Assembly (NCBI GenBank): GCA_946481735.1
Contig: CAMLOU010000116.1
Location: 1 to 14,033 of the forward strand
DNA length: 14,033 nt
Origin: an uncultured Cellvibrio sp.
GTDB lineage: Bacteria > Pseudomonadota > Gammaproteobacteria > Pseudomonadales > Cellvibrionaceae
Direction: 5' to 3'
The position numbers and the translations under genes were made by a program. Below, piece after piece: positions 6,854-14,033 of this stretch. The notes below the pieces were generated by a model. That model was not told the DNA's origin, searched no databases, and worked only from the letters and a program-made list of their open reading frames with translations. Each line of letters begins with the position of its first letter. Within the stretch, counting starts at the first letter, position 1.

Positions 6854-9800
6854 GGTAACCAGATCACGCAGCTCACGTAATGCGACTGAGAAAACAGCAA
6901 AGTCAGCGTGGCTGCCCGATTGCAGCTCAGTAATCATCGCTGTCCACCGTTTGACGTGCGCATCGTTTTGCTCACCCCAGGTGGACACGACCGCATCAAC
7001 GGCATCCGCATCGGTAATTTCAGGAATTAAATGCGTCGCCAGCGTGCGCAATTGAGTTTCAAGATCATCCATAAAACTTTCCCGTGCCATGGCTTGCCAA
7101 TAATTTTCTACCTTAACGTCCGATAATTGCTCGGCAAACCAGGGTAAATCCAGATACTCACCCAGGGTCGCGTATAAATCAGCCACGGCCAACAAACCGG
7201 TGCCGTTTGTCTGTGCGGCATCGACGACACTGAGGCCGGAAAATAAATACCCCGGCATTGCCGCGCGCCTGGCGAGCGCTTCCGGCAAACCTTGCTCTTG
7301 CAAGTACGCGCAACGTGCTTGCCAGTCCTGCAGGGATTGCCCACGCAACAATTGCGGTAAATGGCTGGCAATCTTCTGCACGCCGTGCGAAAAGATCTCC
7401 ACCTCTTTGCCGGGGTCGAGTTGATCCCGGCGATTGCGCAAAAACCAACGGGTGGCGCGACGAACGCGGCGCATCATCTTGGTCATCAATTCAATTTGCA
7501 GTGCCGCCGGCACCCGGTAATCCAGTTGCTCCAGTTCTCGCCAATAGGTATCCAATTGGAAAATATTGCGCGCGGTAATATAAGCCACCGCCAGTTCGCC
7601 GACGTGAGCGCCGGTAGATTCCATCAAACGCTGCGCAAAACTGATGCCCATATTATTCACAATGTCGTTAGCGATCTGGGTCGCGATAATTTCACGGCGT
7701 AAGCGATGGCGATACAAAGGCTCCTTGAAATCCTGGGTGATTTTTTGCGGAAATGCCCCTTCAATAAAACCGGCGATGTATGGATCATCAGCAATATCCG
7801 TCTCCGCCAGATCCTCCTTGAGTATCGCCTTCGCGTAAGAAATCAGAATTGCCAACTCCGGGCGCGTCAAACCTTTGCCATGGGACTGCCGCTCGATAAG
7901 GCTTTCATCATCGGGCAGGAATTCCAGTGCGCGATCAAGCCGGCCGGCGGCTTGCAGTTTGGTCATAAAACGCCGATATTCCGCGCCGCGTTTTAGCGCA
8001 TCCGCCTGGGCAATACTGATAGCCTGGGTTTGTCGATAATTATTGTGTAACACCAGTTGCGCCACATTTTCGGTCATATCCATCAGCAATTGGTTGCGTT
8101 GTTTTTGCGTGAGATCTCCCTTGGCAACCACATCGTCCAACAGGATTTTGATATTCACCTCGTGGTCCGAACAATCCACACCGCCAGCGTTGTCAATAAA
8201 ATCGGTATTGCAGGCCCCGCCGTTGAGACAGTACTCCACGCGCCCCAGTTGGGTCATGCCAAGATTGCCGCCCTCGCCGACCACCTTGCAGCGCAATTCG
8301 CTACCGTTTACCCGTACACTGTCATTGGCTTTATCGCCAACCTCGGCGTGACTTTCGTCAGAGGATTTTACATAGGTACCAATACCGCCGTTCCAGAGTA
8401 AATCCACCGGCGCCTTCAGCAAGGAGTGAATCAATTCATTCGGTGTAAGCTTGTCATCATCAATGGCGAAAGCTGTTTTCATCTCCGGCGTCATGGCGAT
8501 GGATTTGAGATCGCGAGCAAAGACACCACCGCCCTTACTGATCAGTTTCTTGTCGTAATCCATCCAGGTGGAGCGCGGCAAGGTAAATAACCGTTCACGT
8601 TCACGGAAGCTGCGTTTTGCATCGGGGTTGGGATCGATAAAAATGTGCTGATGATTAAATGCGGCCAGCAAACGACTATGCGGTGACAGCAGCATGCCAT
8701 TACCAAATACATCACCCGCCATATCGCCGATACCGATAACGGTAAAATCCTGCTCCTGGATATTGATACCTTTTTCCTTGAAATGACGCTGCACCGAAAT
8801 CCAGGCACCCCGCGCGGTAATGCCCATGGCTTTGTGGTCGTATCCCTGGCTGCCACCGGATGCAAACGCATCACCCAACCAGAAATCGTATTCGGCAGAA
8901 ATGCTGTTTGCGATATCAGAAAAGCTTGCCGTTCCCTTATCTGCCGCCACCACCAGGTATGGATCATCCTGGTCAAAACACAACACGTTATCCGGCTTGA
9001 TAATCTCTCCACCGCGCAGGTTATCGGTAATGTCCAGCAAGCCGCGAATAAACATCTTGTAGCAGGTAATGCCTTCCTGTTGGATGACATCGCGGCTGGC
9101 GCCAGCCGGCATTTGTTTGCAGACAAACCCACCTTTGGCCCCATTGGGAACGATCACCGCATTTTTAACCTGCTGGGCTTTCACCAGCCCCAGGATTTCC
9201 GTGCGGTAGTCCGGCATGCGATCCGACCAACGTAAACCGCCCCGGGCAACCTTACCGCCGCGCAGGTGTACCCCCTCCATGCGCGGTGAAAACACATAGA
9301 TTTCATAAAGGGGTCGCGGTGCAGGAATATCCGGCACCTGCCGTGGACTGAACTTCAGTGAGAGATAATCTTTTTCCCTGCCTTGTGCGTCGCGCTGGAA
9401 ATAATTAGTGCGCAAACTCGCGTCCATCATCGCCAGGTAACGACGCAGGATACGGTCCTCGTTGAGGTTGGCCACACTGTCCAGCTCTTCCAGAATTTTG
9501 TTGCGCAGACGGTCAATGCGCTCGCTGGAGTCACGGCCTTCGTTGAGGCGCGGATCAAATTTGGCTTTAAACAAGGCTATCAGGTTACGCGTAACGCTCA
9601 CCTGGTTAACCAGCGTATTGGCAATATAACTCTCGGTAAAATTGAATAGCGTCTGACGCATGTAACTGGCGTAGGCGCGAAACAGCATGACCTCACGCCA
9701 ATTGAGTCGCGCACTCAGGATCAGGCGATTGAATACATCATTGTCAGTCTGTTTGTGCCAGATGGCGGCAAAGGCTTCCTGGAAACTTTTTTTAACGGCG

Positions 9801-11695
9801 TGAACATCAACGCTTTCAGTCAAACTGTACGACAGCATGAAATCGTGGAGCCAAACCACCGAGCCATCGCGCCGGCAAATATCGTAGGGATTTTCCGTGA
9901 TGACGCGTAAGCCCATATGCTCAAGGATGGGTATCACATCGGATAATTCGAGCGTCGTATCCCGATGAAATATCTTGAAACGCAAGACATTATCCTCGGC
10001 GCCCACAGGCTGATAAAAACTCATCGCGATATCCTTGGCATCATGCAGCTCCGCGATGGAATCAATATCGTGTACCGCTGTGCGGGAATCGTAGGTTTCC
10101 TGATAGGCTGAAGGAAAAGCCTCACGGTATTGTTGCAGTAATGCCATGGCCTTTTCTTCGCCCTGCGCATCAAGCAAAGCATCCTGCAGGTCGTCATCCC
10201 AAGATCGGGTAATCGCTACAATGCGCGCCTGCAACGCCTGCTGGTCATAACCCAAAGCCCGATTCGGATCGACTTTAAACACCAGGTGCACCCGCGCCAG
10301 GATGGATTCAGAAAACCAGGTAGTAAATTCACATTCCTGGGAACCTAACGCCTCGCCAATCAAAGCCTGGATCTTCAAACGCAGGCGCGTGGTAAAGACA
10401 TCGCGCGGCACATACACCAGGCAGGTAACAAACTTGCCGAATAAATCCCTGCGCATAAACAGGCGCACCATATAACGCTCGTTAATACGCGCAACACCGG
10501 TGACCAATTCATAGAGTTCGGCGCTGGTGCAAAGAAATAATTCGTCGCGCGGAAACGTATCGAGGATTTGTTGCAAGGCTTTACCGTCGTGACTGTCGGG
10601 ATCAAGTTCACTGCGTTCAAATACCTTCGCCACCTTGGTGCCAATCAGCGGAATCCGTCGTGGACTCATGGTGTAAACCGCCGAGGTGTACAGCCCGAGA
10701 AAACGTGCTTCGCCACACATTTCGCCCATCGCGTTAAAGCGTTTCACCACGATGTAATCCGAGTAAGCCTGGCGATGCACGCGGGAACGGACGGCGGATT
10801 TGGAAAAGGTCAGCACCTGGGGCGCCAGATGAAAACGCGCCATGCCGCTGTTGAAATGATCTACGTCGCTCACATGGGGGCCGCCGCCTTTAAGCCCAAA
10901 GATACCCAGGCGTTTATCCACGCGCTCACGCAAGACTTTCACGCCCTCTTCTTCGCTGAATTCATATTCCGCATAGCCGAGAAACGTGAAATGGTTATCC
11001 ACGATCCAGCGCAAGAATGCCTGGCTTTCCTCCACCTGTGCGGCTGAAACCGCATCGCGTACCAGATTAAGGTTTTCTTCCGCGTCCAGCGCGCGCTCAA
11101 CCAATGGCTGATAGTCCGCCACCACGACATCTACTTCCGCCAACACAGAATCAATACCGGTCACCAGATCGTGCAGGGTTTGTTCTTCTGTGCGCAAGCT
11201 GATTTCCAGCACGATCAGGGCTTCTTTTTCCAGCTGATTGTCTTCGGCCAGCGAGCGGTGCACGAGCCTCTGTAGCTGATGATGTGCATCGCGCGCAACG
11301 GCAACCACGGTGCTTTTAATGCCGTGAATGGCGATATTGCGTCGATTGAGTTCAATGCGGATAGAGTCGACCAGAAACGGCATGTCGCGTTGCAACACCA
11401 CTAATACGGTGTAAGGACACACCCAACCATCTTCTTCAAGATCGGGATTAAATGCGCGAATCTTCGGCGCCCTTCGATCATACTGCTGTAAAAATCGCCA
11501 GTACTGGAAAACTGCGCCGAAGACATCGCTGAGGTGGCGATCGGCGAGTTCTTCCAACGGATAGCGATCAAAAAATTGTTCCGCGAAGTCAAAGAACGCT
11601 TGCTCTTCCGCTGGTGATAATTGTTGTGCGGCGTATTCGCGCAATTCCTGAAAAAAGCTGGTGAAATCTTGCGTGTTGGTTAATCGTCTGTCCAC
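6848..11695 (-). CDS. gdhB: NAD-dependent glutamate dehydrogenase, large type
   Basis: This product of about 1,615 residues belongs to the large NAD-GDH class described in Streptomyces and Pseudomonas aeruginosa. It deaminates glutamate to 2-oxoglutarate and ammonium for catabolism, in the cytoplasm. The first 700 or so residues are the regulatory N-terminal part with ACT-like folds (YTVLVVLQRDMPFLVDSIRI near 98). The catalytic core has GGLRWSDR near 819, the substrate-lysine motif NGAKGGFVCK near 851, the NAD-site motif GIGDMAGDVFGNG near 988 and GEGGNLGMTQLGRVEY near 1138. A long helical C-terminal region ends the protein. Two in-frame GTG codons compete as starts: the one at 11701 overlaps GGGAGG (11706-11701), while the one at 11695 sits 5 nt after it, so I choose 11695. 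P. aeruginosa homologues are activated by arginine and inhibited by citrate; that has not been shown here. No frameshift is visible. Confidence 0.96.
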   Translation of the reverse strand: MDRRLTNTQDFTSFFQELREYAAQQLSPAEEQAFFDFAEQFFDRYPLEELADRHLSDVFGAVFQYWRFLQQYDRRAPKIRAFNPDLEEDGWVCPYTVLVVLQRDMPFLVDSIRIELNRRNIAIHGIKSTVVAVARDAHHQLQRLVHRSLAEDNQLEKEALIVLEISLRTEEQTLHDLVTGIDSVLAEVDVVVADYQPLVERALDAEENLNLVRDAVSAAQVEESQAFLRWIVDNHFTFLGYAEYEFSEEEGVKVLRERVDKRLGIFGLKGGGPHVSDVDHFNSGMARFHLAPQVLTFSKSAVRSRVHRQAYSDYIVVKRFNAMGEMCGEARFLGLYTSAVYTMSPRRIPLIGTKVAKVFERSELDPDSHDGKALQQILDTFPRDELFLCTSAELYELVTGVARINERYMVRLFMRRDLFGKFVTCLVYVPRDVFTTRLRLKIQALIGEALGSQECEFTTWFSESILARVHLVFKVDPNRALGYDQQALQARIVAITRSWDDDLQDALLDAQGEEKAMALLQQYREAFPSAYQETYDSRTAVHDIDSIAELHDAKDIAMSFYQPVGAEDNVLRFKIFHRDTTLELSDVIPILEHMGLRVITENPYDICRRDGSVVWLHDFMLSYSLTESVDVHAVKKSFQEAFAAIWHKQTDNDVFNRLILSARLNWREVMLFRAYASYMRQTLFNFTESYIANTLVNQVSVTRNLIALFKAKFDPRLNEGRDSSERIDRLRNKILEELDSVANLNEDRILRRYLAMMDASLRTNYFQRDAQGREKDYLSLKFSPRQVPDIPAPRPLYEIYVFSPRMEGVHLRGGKVARGGLRWSDRMPDYRTEILGLVKAQQVKNAVIVPNGAKGGFVCKQMPAGASRDVIQQEGITCYKMFIRGLLDITDNLRGGEIIKPDNVLCFDQDDPYLVVAADKGTASFSDIANSISAEYDFWLGDAFASGGSQGYDHKAMGITARGAWISVQRHFKEKGINIQEQDFTVIGIGDMAGDVFGNGMLLSPHSRLLAAFNHQHIFIDPNPDAKRSFRERERLFTLPRSTWMDYDKKLISKGGGVFARDLKSIAMTPEMKTAFAIDDDKLTPNELIHSLLKAPVDLLWNGGIGTYVKSSDESHAEVGDKANDSVRVNGSELRCKVVGEGGNLGMTQLGRVEYCLNGGACNTDFIDNAGGVDCSDHEVNIKILLDDVVAKGDLTQKQRNQLLMDMTENVAQLVLHNNYRQTQAISIAQADALKRGAEYRRFMTKLQAAGRLDRALEFLPDDESLIERQSHGKGLTRPELAILISYAKAILKEDLAETDIADDPYIAGFIEGAFPQKITQDFKEPLYRHRLRREIIATQIANDIVNNMGISFAQRLMESTGAHVGELAVAYITARNIFQLDTYWRELEQLDYRVPAALQIELMTKMMRRVRRATRWFLRNRRDQLDPGKEVEIFSHGVQKIASHLPQLLRGQSLQDWQARCAYLQEQGLPEALARRAAMPGYLFSGLSVVDAAQTNGTGLLAVADLYATLGEYLDLPWFAEQLSDVKVENYWQAMARESFMDDLETQLRTLATHLIPEITDADAVDAVVSTWGEQNDAHVKRWTAMITELQSGSHADFAVFSVALRELRDLVTP

Positions 11696-11793
11696 AGACA
11701 CCTCCCGGTGAGATCAAAAAACAACCACGGGTTATGGGACCGCAAAAAATCCATTAAATTTTGCGTGAAAGCCGTTGTGCTATCGCGCGTGGG

Positions 11794-11837
11794 CCTTGTG
11801 TTTAAGAATAGCTGACCTTGTGTTTAAGAATAGCTGA
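11794..11837. repeat. Perfect 22-bp tandem duplication upstream of moxR
   Basis: Two identical head-to-tail 22-base units occupy 11794-11815 and 11816-11837. Each begins CCTTGTGTTTAAG and ends AATAGCTGA. The period is close to two helical turns, so bound proteins would sit on the same DNA face. The unit contains a small inverted pair CTT/AAG around GTGTTT. It lies between the divergent gdhB and moxR, about 150 nt before moxR. Confidence 0.95.
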
Positions 11838-11956
11838 TGAAGGCCAGCGAAGCCGTTGAAAAATTGGGGAACTGCCACCACTATGGCTGGTCTACCCAGC
11901 GTCGCAAGAATCGACCGATGCGGCTAAAGATGCAGCGGCGGTTCAACGAAAAATAA
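11837..11956 (+). other. Doubtful 39-codon ORF in the moxR leader
   Basis: An ATG formed by the last base of the tandem repeat opens a frame for a 39-residue, strongly basic peptide (starts MKASEAVEKLGNCHHYGW; the C-terminal half is dominated by Arg and Lys). It ends in TAA 32 nt before moxR. There is no good Shine-Dalgarno, and the composition may simply reflect a leader RNA. It is listed because it fills most of the gap; it is not confidently coding. Confidence 0.2.
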
Positions 11957-11972
11957 ATGATCGAACAACAGA

Positions 11973-11979
11973 AAGGTGA
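11973..11979 (+). promoter_or_regulatory. moxR ribosome-binding site
   Basis: AAGGTGA is 9 nt before the ATG at 11989 and decides that start over the out-of-frame ATG at 11957. Confidence 0.7.
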
Positions 11980-11988
11980 TTCCGACCC

Positions 11989-12948
11989 ATGCAGGCATAC
12001 CAGCAGATCCAAACGCTCAACACCTGGCTCAACAATCAAATCATCGGCCAGGAACACCTGAACCAACGACTGTTGATTGCACTATTGGCCGACGGCCACC
12101 TGCTGGTGGAAGGTGCTCCCGGTCTGGCCAAGACCAAAGCCATTAAAACCCTGGCCCAGGCGATTGAAGGTGATTTTCACCGCATTCAGTTTACCCCCGA
12201 CTTATTACCCTCTGACGTGACCGGCACGGATATCTACCGCCCGGAGCACGGCACCTTTGAATTCCAGTCTGGCCCGATTTTTCACAACCTGGTCCTGGCC
12301 GATGAGATCAACCGCGCCCCGGCCAAGGTACAGTCTGCGCTGCTGGAAGCCATGGCCGAACGGCAGGTGAGCGTGGGCAGCCGGACGTATCCGCTGCCGC
12401 CCCTGTTTATGGTAATGGCCACCCAGAACCCGATTGAACAGGAAGGCACCTACCCATTGCCGGAAGCCCAGCTCGACCGTTTCCTGCTGCATGTGATGGT
12501 GGATTACCCCAGCGTGGACGCGGAGCGCCGCATCCTGCAACTGGCGCGCAATGAGGCGGCCGCTATTGCGCCGGAAGTACCGGCTACGGTCAGCCAGGCA
12601 ACGCTGGAGATGGCGCGCAAGGAAATCCTTGCCATGCACATGGCGCCGACGGTTGAGGAATACATCGTCCAACTGATTAACGCCACCCGTCGTCCTGCAC
12701 AATACAACGAAGATCTGGCCAACCTGATCGAATATGGCGCCAGTCCCCGTGCCACCATTGCACTTGACCGTTGCGCCCGCGCCTATGCCTGGCTGCAAGG
12801 CAAGGACTTTGTCAGCCCCGATGATGTTCAGGCCGTTATCCACGATTGTCTCCGCCATCGCTTGATTCTCACCTTTGAAGCCGAAGCCACTGGCGTTAAC
12901 AGCGACCAGGCGATTGATAAATTAATTGCCGTTGTCCCCCTGGCTTAA
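11989..12948 (+). CDS. MoxR family AAA+ ATPase
   Basis: The 319-residue protein is a complete MoxR-type AAA+ ATPase. Visible motifs are Walker A GAPGLAKT (42-49), Walker B LVLADE (101-106) followed by the family signature INRAPAKVQSALLEAMAER, sensor 1 in MATQNPIEQEGTYPLPEAQ (Asn147), the arginine-finger region QLDRFLLH near 161, and sensor 2 GASPRA (Arg254). MoxR ATPases are thought to act as chaperones that insert metals or mature partner complexes, usually together with the vWA proteins encoded next to them. It is the first gene of a tight operon: the DUF58 start follows its stop after 3 nt. The substrate is unknown. By position this belongs to the MoxR-DUF58-DUF4381-vWA arrangement found in many proteobacteria. 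Confidence 0.94.
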   Translation: MQAYQQIQTLNTWLNNQIIGQEHLNQRLLIALLADGHLLVEGAPGLAKTKAIKTLAQAIEGDFHRIQFTPDLLPSDVTGTDIYRPEHGTFEFQSGPIFHNLVLADEINRAPAKVQSALLEAMAERQVSVGSRTYPLPPLFMVMATQNPIEQEGTYPLPEAQLDRFLLHVMVDYPSVDAERRILQLARNEAAAIAPEVPATVSQATLEMARKEILAMHMAPTVEEYIVQLINATRRPAQYNEDLANLIEYGASPRATIALDRCARAYAWLQGKDFVSPDDVQAVIHDCLRHRLILTFEAEATGVNSDQAIDKLIAVVPLA

Positions 12949-12951
12949 TCC

Positions 12952-13905
12952 ATGAGCAACGCGTTATTGGATAACCTCAATCCCGCCGGCGCCTACAGCG
13001 ATCTCGCGCAACTGCTGCGCCTGCGGTTTGCCGCGCAGGATCTGAAGCTCTTTGCCAAGCGGCCGGTGCGCAGTTTGTTAACCGGCGGCGAACGCACCCG
13101 CTTTCGCGGGCGCGGTATCGACTTTGAAGAAGTGCGCTTGTATCAGCCCGGCGATGACATACGTACTATCGACTGGCGCGTCACCGCGCGCACCCAGGTA
13201 CCGCATACCAAGATCTTTCGCGAAGAGCGTGAGCGCCCGGTGTTTATGGTGGCCGACCAGCGCGCCACTATGTTCTTCGGCAGCCAGCGCTGCTTTAAAT
13301 CTGTGTTGTGCGCACACATCTGTGCGTTACTCGGGTGGGCTGCGTTAGGCAACAGTGACCGCGTCGGTGGCCTGGTGTTTGGTGACCACACGCAACGGGA
13401 TATCCGCCCGCGGCGCAGCAAGCACGCGATGCTGGAGTTGTTGCATCAATTGCAGGATTACAACCACCGCCTGCAATCCCCGATACCACCTGCAGATGGT
13501 GTGAAGCTGGTGGATATCCTCGCGGATACCCGCCGCATCGCCAAACCAGGCTGCGCTTTATTTATCGTCAGTGACTTCCACGATTTTGATGCGGCGTGCG
13601 AGCAACAATTGTTTGAACTGGCGCGGCACACCGACGTCACTCTGGTGCACGTGTTTGATCCGCTCGAACGGCAGCTGGCCAGCAATTCCATCCTGACGAT
13701 CAGTGATGGTCAGTCCCGCTGTCGTATTCCGGCTAACGAGCGGCGCTTCCAGCAGGCCTACCACGACAATTATCAAAAACATTTGCAGGACTTAACCCGC
13801 AGTTGTCAGCGCCTGAATCTGTCCCTGTTGTCTTACGCCACCAATGACGACATCCAACATTTGCTGCGCGAGCGCTTCGGCAAAAACAGCCCGCGCCGCC
13901 GCTAG
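12952..13905 (+). CDS. DUF58 domain protein (vWA-like partner of MoxR)
   Basis: The 317-residue protein has the DUF58 core signature: TGGERTRFRGRGIDFEEVR, then YQPGDDIRTIDWRVTART, then FREERERP at about 44-96. The C-terminal half folds as a von Willebrand A-like domain. Its metal site, normally DxSxS, reads DQRATMFFGS (102-111), so Ser positions are replaced by Arg104 and Thr106. SDFHDF near 207 fits the later conserved Asp of such domains. No signal peptide or membrane segment is visible, so it is probably cytoplasmic and peripheral. The start is 3 nt after the moxR stop with no clear Shine-Dalgarno, pointing to translational coupling and matched amounts of the two proteins. The DUF4381 gene follows after 12 nt. 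Confidence 0.92.
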   Translation: MSNALLDNLNPAGAYSDLAQLLRLRFAAQDLKLFAKRPVRSLLTGGERTRFRGRGIDFEEVRLYQPGDDIRTIDWRVTARTQVPHTKIFREERERPVFMVADQRATMFFGSQRCFKSVLCAHICALLGWAALGNSDRVGGLVFGDHTQRDIRPRRSKHAMLELLHQLQDYNHRLQSPIPPADGVKLVDILADTRRIAKPGCALFIVSDFHDFDAACEQQLFELARHTDVTLVHVFDPLERQLASNSILTISDGQSRCRIPANERRFQQAYHDNYQKHLQDLTRSCQRLNLSLLSYATNDDIQHLLRERFGKNSPRRR

Positions 13906-13917
13906 GTTTCAGACACG

Positions 13918-14033
13918 ATGGAAAACATGGACCCACTTGCTCAACTGAAAGACATTCACTTGCCCGAAGCCGTCGGCCTCTGGCCGCTGGCCTGGGGTTG
14001 GTGGGTGTTATTAATCTTGCTGGTGCTGGTCGC
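13918..14033 (+). CDS. DUF4381 family membrane protein (first 38 residues, runs off right edge)
   Basis: The reading frame is open from the ATG at 13918 to the window end. The visible N terminus (MENMDPLAQLKDIHLPEAVG, then a Trp-rich stretch WPLAWGWW leading into a hydrophobic segment LLILLVLV) is typical of DUF4381, small single-pass membrane proteins in MoxR operons. Twelve nt separate it from the DUF58 stop; an AGG lies about 12 nt before this ATG, and an in-frame ATG at 13927 is an alternative start. In related operons the next genes encode vWA proteins with transmembrane anchors (BatA/BatB-like), which would lie just outside this window. The protein is cut here and cannot be judged as intact. 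Confidence 0.85.
   Translation, partial: MENMDPLAQLKDIHLPEAVGLWPLAWGWWVLLILLVLV

Larger units (their letters stand above)
11702..11988. other. Divergent intergenic region between gdhB and moxR
   Basis: About 290 bases hold the gdhB Shine-Dalgarno (11706-11701, minus), a 22-bp tandem duplication (11794-11837), a 39-codon ORF of doubtful status (11837-11956) and the moxR Shine-Dalgarno (11973-11979). A weak promoter-like pair for moxR reads TTGAAA, then 17 nt, then CACTAT; the -10 matches at only 3 of 6 positions. I see no convincing promoter for gdhB. Confidence 0.6.

Noticed and set aside
8542..9144. 200-codon ORF in another frame of gdhB
   Set aside because: It overlaps the most conserved catalytic part of gdhB and its sequence is an out-of-frame reading of it.
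12205..12858. 217-codon minus-strand ORF antisense to moxR
   Set aside because: It covers the conserved AAA+ motifs of moxR; the long open frame follows from the codon bias of the real gene.
1..14033. CRISPR arrays, tRNA/rRNA genes, insertion sequences, attachment sites
   Set aside because: No spaced repeats, no tRNA-like fold or CCA end, no transposase or integrase reading frame, and no long inverted repeats were seen.

Overview
This window looks like ordinary chromosomal DNA of a gammaproteobacterium of the Pseudomonadales/Cellvibrionales type, most likely Cellvibrio or a close relative. The reasons are the ribosome modulation factor with a Pseudomonas-style C-terminal tail, the fused RlmKL 23S rRNA methyltransferase, the large (about 1,615-residue) NAD-dependent glutamate dehydrogenase, class 2 PyrD beside a DUF2835 gene, and the gene order itself. 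The genus is an inference from protein character and moderate GC, not from a search.

Layout. Positions 1-573 (minus) hold the N-terminal part of an exported, cysteine-containing protein that runs off the left edge. It lies downstream of rlmL (rlmKL, 641-2896, minus). A roughly 420-base divergent region follows; it holds a candidate 50-residue small protein (2999-3151, minus). Next is rmf (3316-3540, plus), whose short 3' region carries three hairpins in a row, the last being a good intrinsic terminator. pyrD (3698-4720, minus) converges on rmf and is preceded on its own strand by a DUF2835 gene (4785-5012). An 84-base divergent gap leads to a DUF4153 membrane protein (5097-6821, plus), which converges tail to tail with gdhB (6848-11695, minus). 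A 290-base gap between gdhB and a MoxR-type operon contains a perfect 22-bp tandem duplication. On the right, moxR (11989-12948), a DUF58 gene (12952-13905) and the start of a DUF4381 gene (from 13918, cut by the window) form a tightly spaced plus-strand operon.

Functionally, the left half is about ribosomes and nucleotides: 23S rRNA methylation, 100S ribosome hibernation and UMP synthesis. The middle is glutamate catabolism to 2-oxoglutarate. The right edge is the beginning of a MoxR/DUF58/DUF4381 (usually plus vWA) cell-envelope operon. No mobile element, CRISPR array, tRNA or rRNA is visible. I see no clear new multi-gene system. The best leads are small: the structured rmf 3' region, the 50-residue ORF between rmf and rlmL, the 22-bp tandem duplication with a 39-codon ORF in front of moxR, and the calcium-loop-like motif in the DUF4153 protein.
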